From the NCBI RefSeq assembly GCF_034432235.1, contig NZ_DAOUCJ010000111.1:62001-126000 (forward strand): DNA of 64,000 nucleotides. Direction: 5' to 3'. Both the position numbers and the translations under genes were made by a program. Positions 50,976 to 59,192 of this stretch are shown here, piece by piece (position 1 is the stretch's first letter; every line of letters starts with the position of its first letter). The notes below the pieces were generated by a model that saw only the letters and a list, made by a program, of their open reading frames with translations, ran no database searches and was not told the DNA's origin. This DNA is from Thermoflexus sp. GTDB lineage: Bacteria; Chloroflexota; Anaerolineae; Thermoflexales; Thermoflexaceae.

Positions 50976-52325
50976 ATGAGTGGAACGGCCATGGAACAGG
51001 CACAGGTTCAGGTTCCTATCCTGGATTTCGATTACATTCATCTGGAATCCAAAACCCTGGATGAGCTCCGGGAACTGGCCCGGGCGCTGAAGATCCCCAG
51101 CTATAGCCGCCTGAAAAAGCAGGACCTGATTATGCGGCTCCTCCAGGCGAAGGCGGAGCAGCAGGGTTACGCCTTCGGTGGGGGGACGCTGGAGATCGTG
51201 GAGGATGATGCCCTGGGCACGATCGGGTTTCTCCGGGTGAACCCGAATTTCCTCCCCAGCCCTCAGGATATCTATGTCAGCCAGTCCCAGATCCGCCGTT
51301 TCGGCCTGCGCCGGGGCGATTTCGTCGTCGGCCAGATCCGGCCGCCGAAGGAGACGGAGAAATACTTCAGCCTCCTGCGGGTGGAAGCGGTCAACGGCCT
51401 GGACCCCGAGCAGGCTCGTCTGCGGCCGCGGTTTGAGGAGCTCACCCCGATCTTCCCGAATGAGCTCTTCGATCTGGAGACGGATCCCAAGAACCTCACC
51501 ACCCGTTTGATCAACCTGGTGGCGCCGATCGGCCGGGGGCAGCGGGGCCTGATCGTCTCACCGCCCAAGGCGGGCAAGACCACCGTCCTCAAGCACATCG
51601 CCAACGCGATCTCCACCCGTTACCGGGATGTCCATCTCATGGTCGTGCTGGTGGGCGAGCGGCCGGAGGAGGTCACCGACATGGATCGCTCGGTGGAGGC
51701 CGAGGTGGTCCACAGCACCTTCGATGAGCCCCCGGAGAACCACATCAAGGTGGCGGAGCTCGCCCTGGAGCGGGCCAAGCGGATGGTGGAAGGGGGAAAG
51801 CATGTGGTCATCCTCCTGGATTCCATCACCCGGCTCACCCGGGCGTATAACCTGGTGGTGGAACCCAGCGGCCGCACCTGGACCGGCGGTCTGGATCCCG
51901 CGGCCCTGTATCCGCCCAAGCGCTTCTTCGGGGCGGCCCGGAACATCGAGAATGGCGGCTCGCTGACCATCCTGGCCACCTGTCTGATTGATACAGGGAG
52001 CCGGATGGATGATGTGATCTATGAGGAGTTCAAGGGGACCGGCAACTGGGAGCTGCATCTCTCCCGGAAGCTGGCCGAACGCCGGATCTTCCCGGCGATC
52101 GACATCGAACGCTCGGGGACGCGGCGGGAGGAGCTCCTGCTGGATCCGGATACGCTGGAGAAGGTGTGGCTGATGCGGCGGATGATCGCCCGGATGATGA
52201 CCCCGCCGCCCGATGGAGGCGGCTACGACCTGACCCAGGTGATGGAGTCCCTCCTCAACGCCCTGGCGAAAACCCGCAACAACGCGGAGTTCCTCGCCCG
52301 CATCAAGAAGGGAGACTGGAGCTGA
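50976..52325 (+). CDS. rho: transcription termination factor Rho
   Basis: A 449-residue hexameric RNA helicase that ends transcription. An N-terminal helical Rho_N domain (about 25-60, LDELRELARALKIPSYSRLK) is followed by the OSB-fold RNA-binding domain (GTIGFLRVNPNFLPSPQDIY) and the ATPase core with Walker A SPPKAGKTT (Lys201), VVLVGERPEEVTDM and LLDSITRLTRAYN, and the R-loop region TGLDPAALYPPKR-like. Start ATG 50976; ATG 50991 is also possible and neither has a strong ribosome site. A long leader precedes it, fitting the autogenous control known for rho in other bacteria. Confidence 0.96.
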   Translation: MSGTAMEQAQVQVPILDFDYIHLESKTLDELRELARALKIPSYSRLKKQDLIMRLLQAKAEQQGYAFGGGTLEIVEDDALGTIGFLRVNPNFLPSPQDIYVSQSQIRRFGLRRGDFVVGQIRPPKETEKYFSLLRVEAVNGLDPEQARLRPRFEELTPIFPNELFDLETDPKNLTTRLINLVAPIGRGQRGLIVSPPKAGKTTVLKHIANAISTRYRDVHLMVVLVGERPEEVTDMDRSVEAEVVHSTFDEPPENHIKVAELALERAKRMVEGGKHVVILLDSITRLTRAYNLVVEPSGRTWTGGLDPAALYPPKRFFGAARNIENGGSLTILATCLIDTGSRMDDVIYEEFKGTGNWELHLSRKLAERRIFPAIDIERSGTRREELLLDPDTLEKVWLMRRMIARMMTPPPDGGGYDLTQVMESLLNALAKTRNNAEFLARIKKGDWS

Positions 52326-52337
52326 GCGTGTCTGGAC

Positions 52338-52368
52338 GGGAGGGCAACGCCCCGGGCGTTGCCCTCCC
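52338..52368 (+). terminator. hairpin downstream of rho (terminator-like, no T-run)
   Basis: A perfect 13-bp stem (52338-52350 with 52356-52368) and 5-base loop, 12 bases after the rho stop and between convergent genes. No T-run follows on either strand, so it may be a 3'-end protector or a Rho-assisted site rather than an intrinsic terminator. Confidence 0.45.
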
Positions 52369-52498
52369 CCAGGGGCCTCGGAACCAGCCCTCCTTAATAC
52401 GAAATACGCCAACCGCCGATCGTTGAGCGGAGCCTCCCCGTTCCCCGTAGGGCAACGGCTTGCAGTTGCCTTACGCTCCTCCAGGTGCGGCTGTCGTA

Positions 52499-53734
52499 TC
52501 AGGACGGCAGCCTCTCCACGATGGTGGCCTCCCCCTGACCCACGCCCACGCAGAGGGCAGCCAATCCGTAGCGCGCCTTCCGCCGGCGCATCTCGTAAAG
52601 CAGGGTGGTGAGGATGCGGGCCCCGCTGCAACCCAGGGGATGCCCCAGGGCGATGGCCCCCCCGTTGACGTTCACCTTGTTGAGATCCAGCCCTAGCAGC
52701 TTGATGCAGGCCAGGGTCTGGATGGCGAAGGCCTCGTTGATCTCCACCAGGTCGATCTGATCCAGAGTCAGCCCGGCCCGCTCCAGGACCCTGCGGGTGG
52801 CCGGGACCGGACCGTAGCCCATCACCCGCGGGTTCACCCCCACGGCGGCGGAGGCCACCCATCGGGCCATAGGCTGCAGGCCCAGCGCCCGCGCCTTTTC
52901 GGCGCTCATCAGGAGCAACGCCGCGGCTCCATCGCTCAGCCCCGAGGCGTTCCCCGCGGTCACCGTCCCCCCTTTCCGGAACACCGGGGGCAGCCGGGAG
53001 AGACGCTCCAGATCCGTATCCAGAACGATCTCCCCGTTCTCCACCCGGTAGCGCGGCCCTTCGTCGGTGTCGATGACCAGCGGGGGCTGACCCGGCCGTT
53101 CAATGACCACGGGGACGATCTCCTCCCTGAATTTCCCGGAGCGAATGGCTTCCACCGCGCGCTGATGGGAGAGGAGGGCGAAGCGGTCCTGCTCCTCGCG
53201 GGTGATCTCGGGGTGCTCCGCCGCGATGTTCTCCGCCGTCTCCCCCATGGATTCCAGGGGGAACATGGCCTCCATCCGCGGGTTCGGGAACCGCCATCCC
53301 AGCGCCGTATCGTAGACCGTGAAGTTGCCCCGGGGGAATGGGACCGCCGCCTTGGGCATGACCCAGGGCGCTCGGGTCATGCTCTCCACCCCTCCCGCCA
53401 CGATCACATCCGCCTCGCCGCACCGGATGGTCCGCGCGGCCAGGTTCACGGCGGTCAGCCCGGAGGCGCAAAGGCGGTTCACCGTCACTCCGGCGACGTG
53501 CTCCGGGAAGCCCGCCAGCAACAGGGCCATCCGGGCGACATTCCGGTTGTCCTCCCCGGCCTGGTTGGCGCAGCCCATATAGACTTCGTCCACCATCCCC
53601 GGGTCGATGCCGGCGCGGCGCACCACCTCGCGGATGACCAGCGCGGCCAGATCATCGGGACGCACGTCTTTTAAGATCCCTCCGTATTTGCCTATGGGGG
53701 TGCGCACGGCGGCAACGATCACCACCTCCCGCAT
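52499..53734 (-). CDS. acetyl-CoA C-acyltransferase (thiolase)
   Basis: A 411-residue thiolase of the AtoB/PcaF group. The nucleophilic Cys89 is in VNRLCASGLTAV; the other catalytic residues are His in GGAIALGHPLGCSGAR (about 366) and Cys in LCVGVGQGEA (about 396); EINEAFA is also canonical. It either joins two acetyl-CoA or cleaves 3-oxoacyl-CoA in fatty- or aromatic-acid breakdown. ATG 53734 has GGGAGGG upstream. No beta-oxidation neighbours are in the window, so the direction cannot be set. Confidence 0.93.
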   Translation of the reverse strand: MREVVIVAAVRTPIGKYGGILKDVRPDDLAALVIREVVRRAGIDPGMVDEVYMGCANQAGEDNRNVARMALLLAGFPEHVAGVTVNRLCASGLTAVNLAARTIRCGEADVIVAGGVESMTRAPWVMPKAAVPFPRGNFTVYDTALGWRFPNPRMEAMFPLESMGETAENIAAEHPEITREEQDRFALLSHQRAVEAIRSGKFREEIVPVVIERPGQPPLVIDTDEGPRYRVENGEIVLDTDLERLSRLPPVFRKGGTVTAGNASGLSDGAAALLLMSAEKARALGLQPMARWVASAAVGVNPRVMGYGPVPATRRVLERAGLTLDQIDLVEINEAFAIQTLACIKLLGLDLNKVNVNGGAIALGHPLGCSGARILTTLLYEMRRRKARYGLAALCVGVGQGEATIVERLPS

Positions 53735-53818
53735 GGATCCCTCCCGTTAGGAGTTTTTGTGGTCATCGATCGATCCCGCCATGCCCATCGGAGGGGAAGG
53801 GAGCGCCCCGGCTCCGGG

Positions 53819-54316
53819 CTATTGAAGCCGGTTGATGTTGATCCATATCGAGCCCCCCATGATTCGGGCCGGGTAAGTGGGGAGCGGGGAAGCGCATGGG
53901 CCGGCCAGAAGGCGACCGTCTGCCGTGAAACGACATCCGGCGCACTCGGCCACCAGCTCCAGGCCTTCGATCTTCAGCAGGCAGGAAACGCCGGGCGGCT
54001 GCATGGGGAACGCCCGGATCTGCTCTCCGGTACGCACCAGGATCAGGGGATAAATCCGGCCGCTTCGGTCCGACAGGGTGATGGGGAAGGGAACCCCTTC
54101 GCTCAGGCGATCCGGCGGCACGCCGGTGTCCAGCCATCGGGGGGTCCAGGGGGCTCCGAAGATCGCCAGCCCGAAGATCATACAGAGGCCCAGCCCCAGC
54201 AGGCTTCCAAAAAGGGCGAGGAACACTTTTCCTTTTCGACCGGCCTGGGAGGGCAAACCTTCCTCCTCAACCGGAAAAGGAACACCCTCGCTTCGACCAT
54301 CCCCTGCCCATGTCAT
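53819..54316 (-). CDS. membrane-anchored degenerate Rieske-like protein
   Basis: A 165-residue protein with one membrane helix (about 32-54, VFLALFGSLLGLGLCMIFGL) and an outer domain. Its end, ECAGCRFTADGRLLAGPCAS then PLPTYPARI, follows the layout of the second half of a Rieske iron-sulfur domain (short G-containing turn, GP, L..Y), but the histidine ligands are missing; cysteines are at 112, 125, 128 and 141. It may be a Rieske-derived domain that lost its cluster, or a new metal site. ATG 54316 has GGAG eight bases upstream. Its start is followed, upstream, by the rpmF terminator. Confidence 0.6.
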   Translation of the reverse strand: MTWAGDGRSEGVPFPVEEEGLPSQAGRKGKVFLALFGSLLGLGLCMIFGLAIFGAPWTPRWLDTGVPPDRLSEGVPFPITLSDRSGRIYPLILVRTGEQIRAFPMQPPGVSCLLKIEGLELVAECAGCRFTADGRLLAGPCASPLPTYPARIMGGSIWININRLQ

Positions 54317-54364
54317 CGTCGAGCTCCACTGCCCCTCTGGACGGTCAGCCGTTCGGGTTCGCGG

Positions 54365-54399
54365 ATAAAAGACGCGGGGAGGAGAAGATCCCCCCCGCG
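54365..54399 (-). terminator. rpmF terminator
   Basis: Stem CGCGGGG / CCCCGCG (54373-54379 with 54393-54399); read on the minus strand it is followed by TCTTTTAT. It lies 29 bases after the rpmF stop. Confidence 0.65.
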
Positions 54400-54427
54400 C
54401 CGATTCCTCCGGATGAATTCCGGCCGC

Positions 54428-54616
54428 TCACGCGCGCCCTTCCACTTCCAGAACCTGCACGCCCCGGTAAGTCCCGCAATATGGGCAGACGTGATGGGGG
54501 AGGATCCGGTTCTTGCAGCGGGGGCATGGCACCAGATTCGGGCGCTGCAGCGCATCATGCGCCCGGCGCATCCCCCGTCGCGTCCGGGTCACCCGGCGCT
54601 TCGGCAATGCACCCAT
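54428..54616 (-). CDS. rpmF: 50S ribosomal protein L32
   Basis: A 62-residue ribosomal protein. The N-terminus GALPKRRVTRTRRGMRRAHD and the zinc-ribbon cysteines (Cys31, Cys34, Cys44, Cys47 in CPRC and CPYC) identify L32 of the zinc-binding type. GGAGGAGGTGATC precedes ATG 54616. The yceD/DUF177 gene that often precedes rpmF is absent; instead a transposon remnant begins about 60 bases upstream. Confidence 0.96.
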   Translation of the reverse strand: MGALPKRRVTRTRRGMRRAHDALQRPNLVPCPRCKNRILPHHVCPYCGTYRGVQVLEVEGRA

Positions 54617-54664
54617 CGAAGATCACCTCCTCCGGAGATGCTGGGGGGTTCGGTTACACCCATA

Positions 54665-54693
54665 ATGGTAAATCAGGGCGGAAAGAACTGCAA
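54665..54693 (-). promoter_or_regulatory. candidate rpmF promoter
   Basis: On the minus strand: -35 TTGCAG (54688-54693), 17-base spacer, -10 TACCAT (54665-54670), about 50 bases before the rpmF start. The match is moderate. Confidence 0.4.
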
Positions 54694-54699
54694 TCTCCT

Positions 54700-55090
54700 T
54701 CGGCCCACTGGACGGGCTCCCGAACGGCCGGGTGGGCGGAAGGCCGCTATACGGTTACGGAGAAACCGCCGCAACGTGTTCAACCGTTCTGTGACTCCTC
54801 GTCTTTCACCCCACAGGGTGAAACCCATGACCGGCCACTTCCTGCTTCCTCGACCCGTGGCTCGTGGAGTGCGGCGCCCGGGCGCCGCACTCCAGGCCGT
54901 TCTGCCGCCAGAGGGATCTGGGGCACCCCAGCCGGCCTTCGACCGGCTGGGGACCCCGCGACCGGCGTCCCTTCCCGGGGAACTCCCGGTCGGGCCGTTG
55001 AGGGCGGCCAACCCATAAAGCCGCAGGTGGATGGCGGCGTGGAGATCCCGATCCATCTCCAGCCCGCAGCCCTTACAGATTACAGAAGAA
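54700..55090 (-). mobile_element. IS200/IS605-type TnpB C-terminal remnant with right-end-like hairpin
   Basis: Read on the minus strand from about 55085, the translation gives VICKGCGLEMDRDLHAAIHL, the C-terminal zinc-ribbon half and RuvC-III motif (DRD) of a TnpB protein, followed by RLYGLAALNGPTGSSPG. Everything N-terminal, including RuvC-I/II, is missing; at the junction (55085-55110) the sequence switches to an Rhs gene on the other strand. Around 54748-54785 the plus strand reads CGGTTACGGAGAAACCG, a small hairpin that could be the element's right end. No TnpA is present. This is a dead fragment. Confidence 0.7.
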
Positions 55091-55104
55091 TATGGCTACG
55101 ACAC

Positions 55105-57645
55105 CCAGGACCGGATGTCAACGTGACCACCCGTTACGAATACGACCCCCGTGGGAACCTTATCCGGAGGATCAGCCCTCGGGGCTTTGCCACCCGCTAC
55201 GCCTATGACGCGGCGAACCCTCTCATCGCCGTCACCGACGCCCTCTCCCGGACCACCGCCTACGCCTATGACCTGGACAACCACCTCATCGCGGTGATGG
55301 ACGCGGCGGGGAAGGTCACCCGCTACGAGTATGACCTCCTGGGCTGGCGCACCGCTGAGATCCGCAACTTCCGGGAAGGCGAGCCGCCTTCGTCCGACGT
55401 CAACGTCACCACCTGCTATGCGTATGATCCGGTCGGTGACCTCGTGAAGGTCACCGATCCCAACGGCATCGCCATCTGCTACGAATACGACGTCCTGAAC
55501 CGTCGGACGGCGGAGATCCGCAACTGCCGCCCGGGCGAACCCCCGGGCCCCGACGTCAACGTCGTTGCTCGCTACGAATACGACCGGGTGGGCAACCTGG
55601 TGAGACGCACCGACCCCAACGGCCACGCCACCCGCCTGGTCGATGACGGCCTGAACCGCCTGGTGGCCCGCACCGACCCGGAGGGGCACACGATCACCTT
55701 CGCCTACGACCGGGTGGGGAACCTCATCCGGCGGGTGGACGCCCGGGGTGATCCCACCACCTGGGCGTATGACGCCCTCAACCGGCCCATCCCCGTCACC
55801 GATGCCCTCTCCGGCACCACCGTCTACCGATAGGACCCGGTGGGGAACCTCCTGGCTCTGACCGACCCCAACGGCCCCGCCACGGCCTGTGCTTAGGACG
55901 GCCTCTACCGCCGGGTGACCATCACCGACCCTGAAGGCTACGTCACCTGTTACGAATACGACCCAGGCGGCAACCGCGTGGCGGTGGTGGATGCCAATGG
56001 GAACCGCACCGCCTTCACTACGATCCCCTGGACCGGCTGGAGGCGGTCACCAACGCCGAGGGCGAGACCACCTGCTATCGCTACGACCCGGTGGGCAACC
56101 AGACCGACCTCATCGAGCCCGACGGCGTCGTCCCCCACTACGAATACGACGGGGTCTACCGCCTGGCGGCCGTCATCCTGAACCATCGCCCCGGCGAGCC
56201 TGCCGACCATCAGACCAACGGGGCCTATCGCTACGAATACGATCCCGGCGGCCGTTGGGTGCGGGTGCGCCTTCTGCCGAATGCGGCTTCGGCGGCCCGT
56301 TCCCTCACCTACACCGACGACGCCCTGGGCCGCCTCATCGCCGAGAGCGACCCGCTGGGGAACACCGATCGCTACGCCTATGATCCGGCCGGCAACCGCA
56401 TCCGCCGCGCCGACCCCAACGGCCATGTTACGGTCTACACCTACAACGCCGACAACCTCCTGATCCGCATCGCCTACGACGACGGAACCGCCGTGGCCTT
56501 CGCTGACGACGAGAACCACAACCGGACGGGGATGACCGACACCCTGGGGGTGAGCCGGTGGGTATACGATCCCCTGAACCGGGCCGTGGCGGTCACCGAC
56601 AGCCTGGGGCGGGCGCTGGGCTACGCCGCTGATGCGGTGGGCAACCGGATTGCCATCACCTACCCAGTCACGGGGACGGTGACCTATGCCTACGACGCCA
56701 ACCACCGGCTGCGGGGCGTCACCGACCCCTACGGGCACACCCCCCGCTACGAGCGGGACGGGGTGGGCTCAACCCCAACGGCACCGTCACGGAAGCCGTA
56801 TAGGACCGGGCGAACCGTCTGGTGGGCCTGACCACCCGTCGTCTGGACGGCACGGTCATCGCCGCCTTCGCCTACGAGGTGGACGCGGTGGGCCTGTGGA
56901 CGGGGATGACCGCCACCTACGGCTGGCGCAACCCGCTGGTGGTGGTGGAGCGCTACACCTACGACCCCCTGCGCCGCCTCACCGGTGTTACGGACAGCGA
57001 GGGCTTCCGGGAGACCTACGGTCGTCTCATTCCCGCTCAGGGCGACTTCACCGACCTGCACAACCCTTACACCTTTCTGGGGAAGGAATGGGACGAGGGC
57101 CTGGGCCTGTATGAATTCGGCGTTCGCCTTTATGATCCCTGGGCGGGGGTGTGGCTGACGCGGGAGCCGTTGCCGGGGGATGTGTGGCGGCCGCGGACGT
57201 GGCACCGCTACGCCTATGCGTTCGCCAGCCCCATCAGTTACGATGACCCGTATGGGATGCAGACCTGTGGGTTCAACATCCTCACCGGAGAGCAGGAGTG
57301 CTTCGGTGAGACAACGGGGATGGGGTGGACGCCCACTTTCGCGTGGACCCCCTGTCATCCTCCGTTCCGGCAGCCCCACCCCCTGCGGGCGCCTGGATGT
57401 GTCTCCTCAGCCCGGCCGATCTCTTCTCGCTGGCCTATGGGGGCTACCAGGCCTGGCGGGCCGGGCGGATGCTTCGAGGTGGGCTGAGGTTTGTTCCGGG
57501 GAGCGCCTATCCGGGCCCGATCATCGTATACGGCTCCCGGGAAGCCTGTGAGGCGGTGGGGCTTTCTCCCTTTCTTACCCATGCTCGCTGGACCCATCCG
57601 GCGCTGATCCGATTTCAGAAAACTGGAAAGCCCTGTTCTTCCTGA
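55105..57645 (+). pseudogene. Rhs/YD-repeat protein gene, decayed
   Basis: About 2.5 kb encode roughly 16 YD repeats (pattern YEYDPxGNL...TDPxG) and the Rhs core end GLYEFGVRLYDPWAGVWLTR, followed by a short unique tip of about 85 residues ending in KTGKPCSS. The reading frame is broken: in-frame TAG at 55831, 55894 and 56801, a one-base deletion near 56018, a frame change near 56768 and another in the tip near 57340. The start, secretion signal and N-terminal half are missing; the upstream border is the TnpB fragment. Intact relatives are large secreted or surface proteins, often polymorphic toxins. The tip resembles no toxin I know, and no immunity gene follows. Confidence 0.88.
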
Positions 57646-57653
57646 GCAGCCTG

Positions 57654-57682
57654 TTGACAGGGTTCGCTGGGTCGGCTAAAAT
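57654..57682 (+). promoter_or_regulatory. rpsL promoter
   Basis: -35 TTGACA at 57654-57659, 17-base spacer, -10 TAAAAT at 57677-57682. The leader to the rpsL start is about 220 bases and contains the palindrome ATCCCCCAGCTGGGGGAT (57715-57732), which could fold as a leader hairpin. Confidence 0.85.
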
Positions 57683-57910
57683 ACGCGGTGTCTTTTTCCC
57701 CGGGCGCTGGGTTCATCCCCCAGCTGGGGGATCCTCCCAGGGGAAGTGCTCCATCCGGCGTCACGCGATGAGTTCCCCCTGGGGTTGTAAAAGCTTGCCC
57801 AAAGCACGTTCTCCCCTCCCGTGGCTTTTGGACGAGGGGATAAGTATGTTTTCCCGATCGGAGCGCTATGGCACAAGCCCGGTGAACCCTAAGCGAGAGG
57901 GATGAGAAGT

Positions 57911-58342
57911 ATGCCCACGATCAACCAGCTGGTCCGCAAGGGCCGCAAGCCGAAAGTTCGGAAAAGCAAGTCCCCTGCCCTGCATTGGGTGTATAACTCC
58001 CTGACCGGGGAGCGTTACTGGGATCCGAAGGGGGCTCCACAGCGCCGTGGGGTCTGTGTGGTGGTGCGCACCATGACGCCCAAGAAGCCCAACTCGGCGC
58101 TGCGGAAGATCGCCCGGGTTCGCCTCACCAGCGGGGTGGAGGTCACCGCTTACATCCCCGGCGAGGGCCATAATCTCCAGGAGCACTCGGTGGTTCTGGT
58201 GCGCGGGGGGCGTGTGAAGGATCTACCGGGGGTGCGCTATCACATCATCCGGGGCGCCCTGGATGCGGCGGGCGTGGAGAAGCGACGCCAGGGGCGCTCG
58301 AAATACGGCGCCAAGCGGCCTAAGGAGCAGAAGGGCCGGTGA
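57911..58342 (+). CDS. rpsL: 30S ribosomal protein S12
   Basis: A 143-residue decoding-centre protein. PTINQLVRKGRKPKVRKSKS at the N-terminus, TPKKPNSALRKIARVRL and PGVRYHIIRGALDAAGV are universal. Compared with the usual 124 residues there is an insertion of about 13-15 residues after SPAL (HWVYNSLTGERYWDP), a feature I associate with Chloroflexota. ATG 57911 starts the conserved sequence; ATG 57902 is three codons earlier with poorer spacing. It stands alone: rpsG, fusA and tuf do not follow, and a terminator comes directly after. Confidence 0.97.
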   Translation: MPTINQLVRKGRKPKVRKSKSPALHWVYNSLTGERYWDPKGAPQRRGVCVVVRTMTPKKPNSALRKIARVRLTSGVEVTAYIPGEGHNLQEHSVVLVRGGRVKDLPGVRYHIIRGALDAAGVEKRRQGRSKYGAKRPKEQKGR

Positions 58343-58367
58343 CGTCTTCTCCCCGATGAGTGGATCT

Positions 58368-58405
58368 GCGGAGGGGAGCCCGGGAGGGGCTCCCCTCCGC
58401 TTTAT
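58368..58405 (+). terminator. rpsL terminator
   Basis: A perfect 13-bp stem (58368-58380 with 58388-58400), 7-base loop and TTTAT. It lies 26 bases after the rpsL stop and touches the stop codon of the convergent pseudouridine synthase gene. Confidence 0.85.
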
Positions 58406-59148
58406 CCGGCTCGGAGACGTGGCAGGGCTTTCGGAGCCTGCGGCTTCATGGTCCGAAGTTGCCGTAACTCCTGGGGGGTCAGGGGACGCCACTGGCCGGG
58501 CCTGAGACGACCCAGTGTCACCGGTCCGATGCGGATGCGGATCAGGCGCCGCACCGGATGGCCCAGTCGGGCCGCGATCCGCCGGATCTGGCGCTTTTTC
58601 CCTTCCCGCATCTCCACGAGCAACCACGTTTGACCCCCCTCGTAGCGGATGACCTGCACCTTCGCCGGCCGGGTCCTCTGCCCCTCCAGGAAGATGCCCC
58701 GTCGCCAGCGCTCCAGGGTTTCGGAATCCGGGTGCCCCTCTACCAGGACCTGATAAACTTTCGGGTGCTCATAGCGGGGATGGGTTAATCGGTGGGCCAG
58801 ATCCCCATCGTTGATGAGCAGGACCAGCCCCTCGCTCCGCGCATCCAGGCGTCCGACGACATAGAGCGGTTTCACCGGTGGGACCAGATCATAAACGCTG
58901 GGCCTCCCGGAGCCCGGCATCGGATCCGAGAGCACGCCCCGGGGCTTATAAAGCGCAAAGCCTGTGAGAGGCGGGATCCAGATGCGGCGGCCATCTACCC
59001 GGATCTCGTCCCGCTCCGGATCCGCGCTCATCCCGAGATGGGCGAGGGCCCTGTTCACGGTCACCCTTCCCTGCCGGATCAGCTCTTCACATTCCCGACG
59101 GGAGCCTAACCCCGCGCGCGCCAGGATCTTTTGAAGACGTTCGCGCAT
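58402..59148 (-). CDS. rluB: rRNA pseudouridine synthase (RsuA/RluB family)
   Basis: A 248-residue enzyme that isomerises a uridine in rRNA. An N-terminal S4 RNA-binding domain (ERLQKILARAGLGSRRECEE) is followed by the catalytic core with Asp102 in VGRLDARSEGLVLL (most relatives have Thr where Ser stands here) and EMREGKKRQIRRIAARLGHP near the end. The start at ATG 59148 is chosen because the S4 domain begins there. RsuA, RluB and RluE share this layout; the large-subunit RluB type is likely from sequence feel only. Confidence 0.9.
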   Translation of the reverse strand: MRERLQKILARAGLGSRRECEELIRQGRVTVNRALAHLGMSADPERDEIRVDGRRIWIPPLTGFALYKPRGVLSDPMPGSGRPSVYDLVPPVKPLYVVGRLDARSEGLVLLINDGDLAHRLTHPRYEHPKVYQVLVEGHPDSETLERWRRGIFLEGQRTRPAKVQVIRYEGGQTWLLVEMREGKKRQIRRIAARLGHPVRRLIRIRIGPVTLGRLRPGQWRPLTPQELRQLRTMKPQAPKALPRLRAG

Positions 59149-59192
59149 GCTTATCCCTGCATCCCCCAGGATGCGACAGGGCTTTATCGCGT

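Noticed and set aside
54310..55100. Plus-strand open frame running from 54310 into the YD repeats as an N-terminus of the Rhs protein
   Set aside because: It lies antisense to rpmF and the TnpB fragment and shows no signal peptide or Rhs N-terminal features.
55831..56803. Programmed TAG recoding (for example pyrrolysine-like read-through) in the Rhs gene
   Set aside because: The same gene has several frameshifts and no N-terminus, so decay is the simpler explanation; no suppressor tRNA is seen in the window.
55105..57645. Tandem DNA repeat or CRISPR-like array in the YD-repeat region
   Set aside because: Periodicity is at protein level (YD repeats of variable length); there are no identical repeats with unique spacers. 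No CRISPR array was seen elsewhere.
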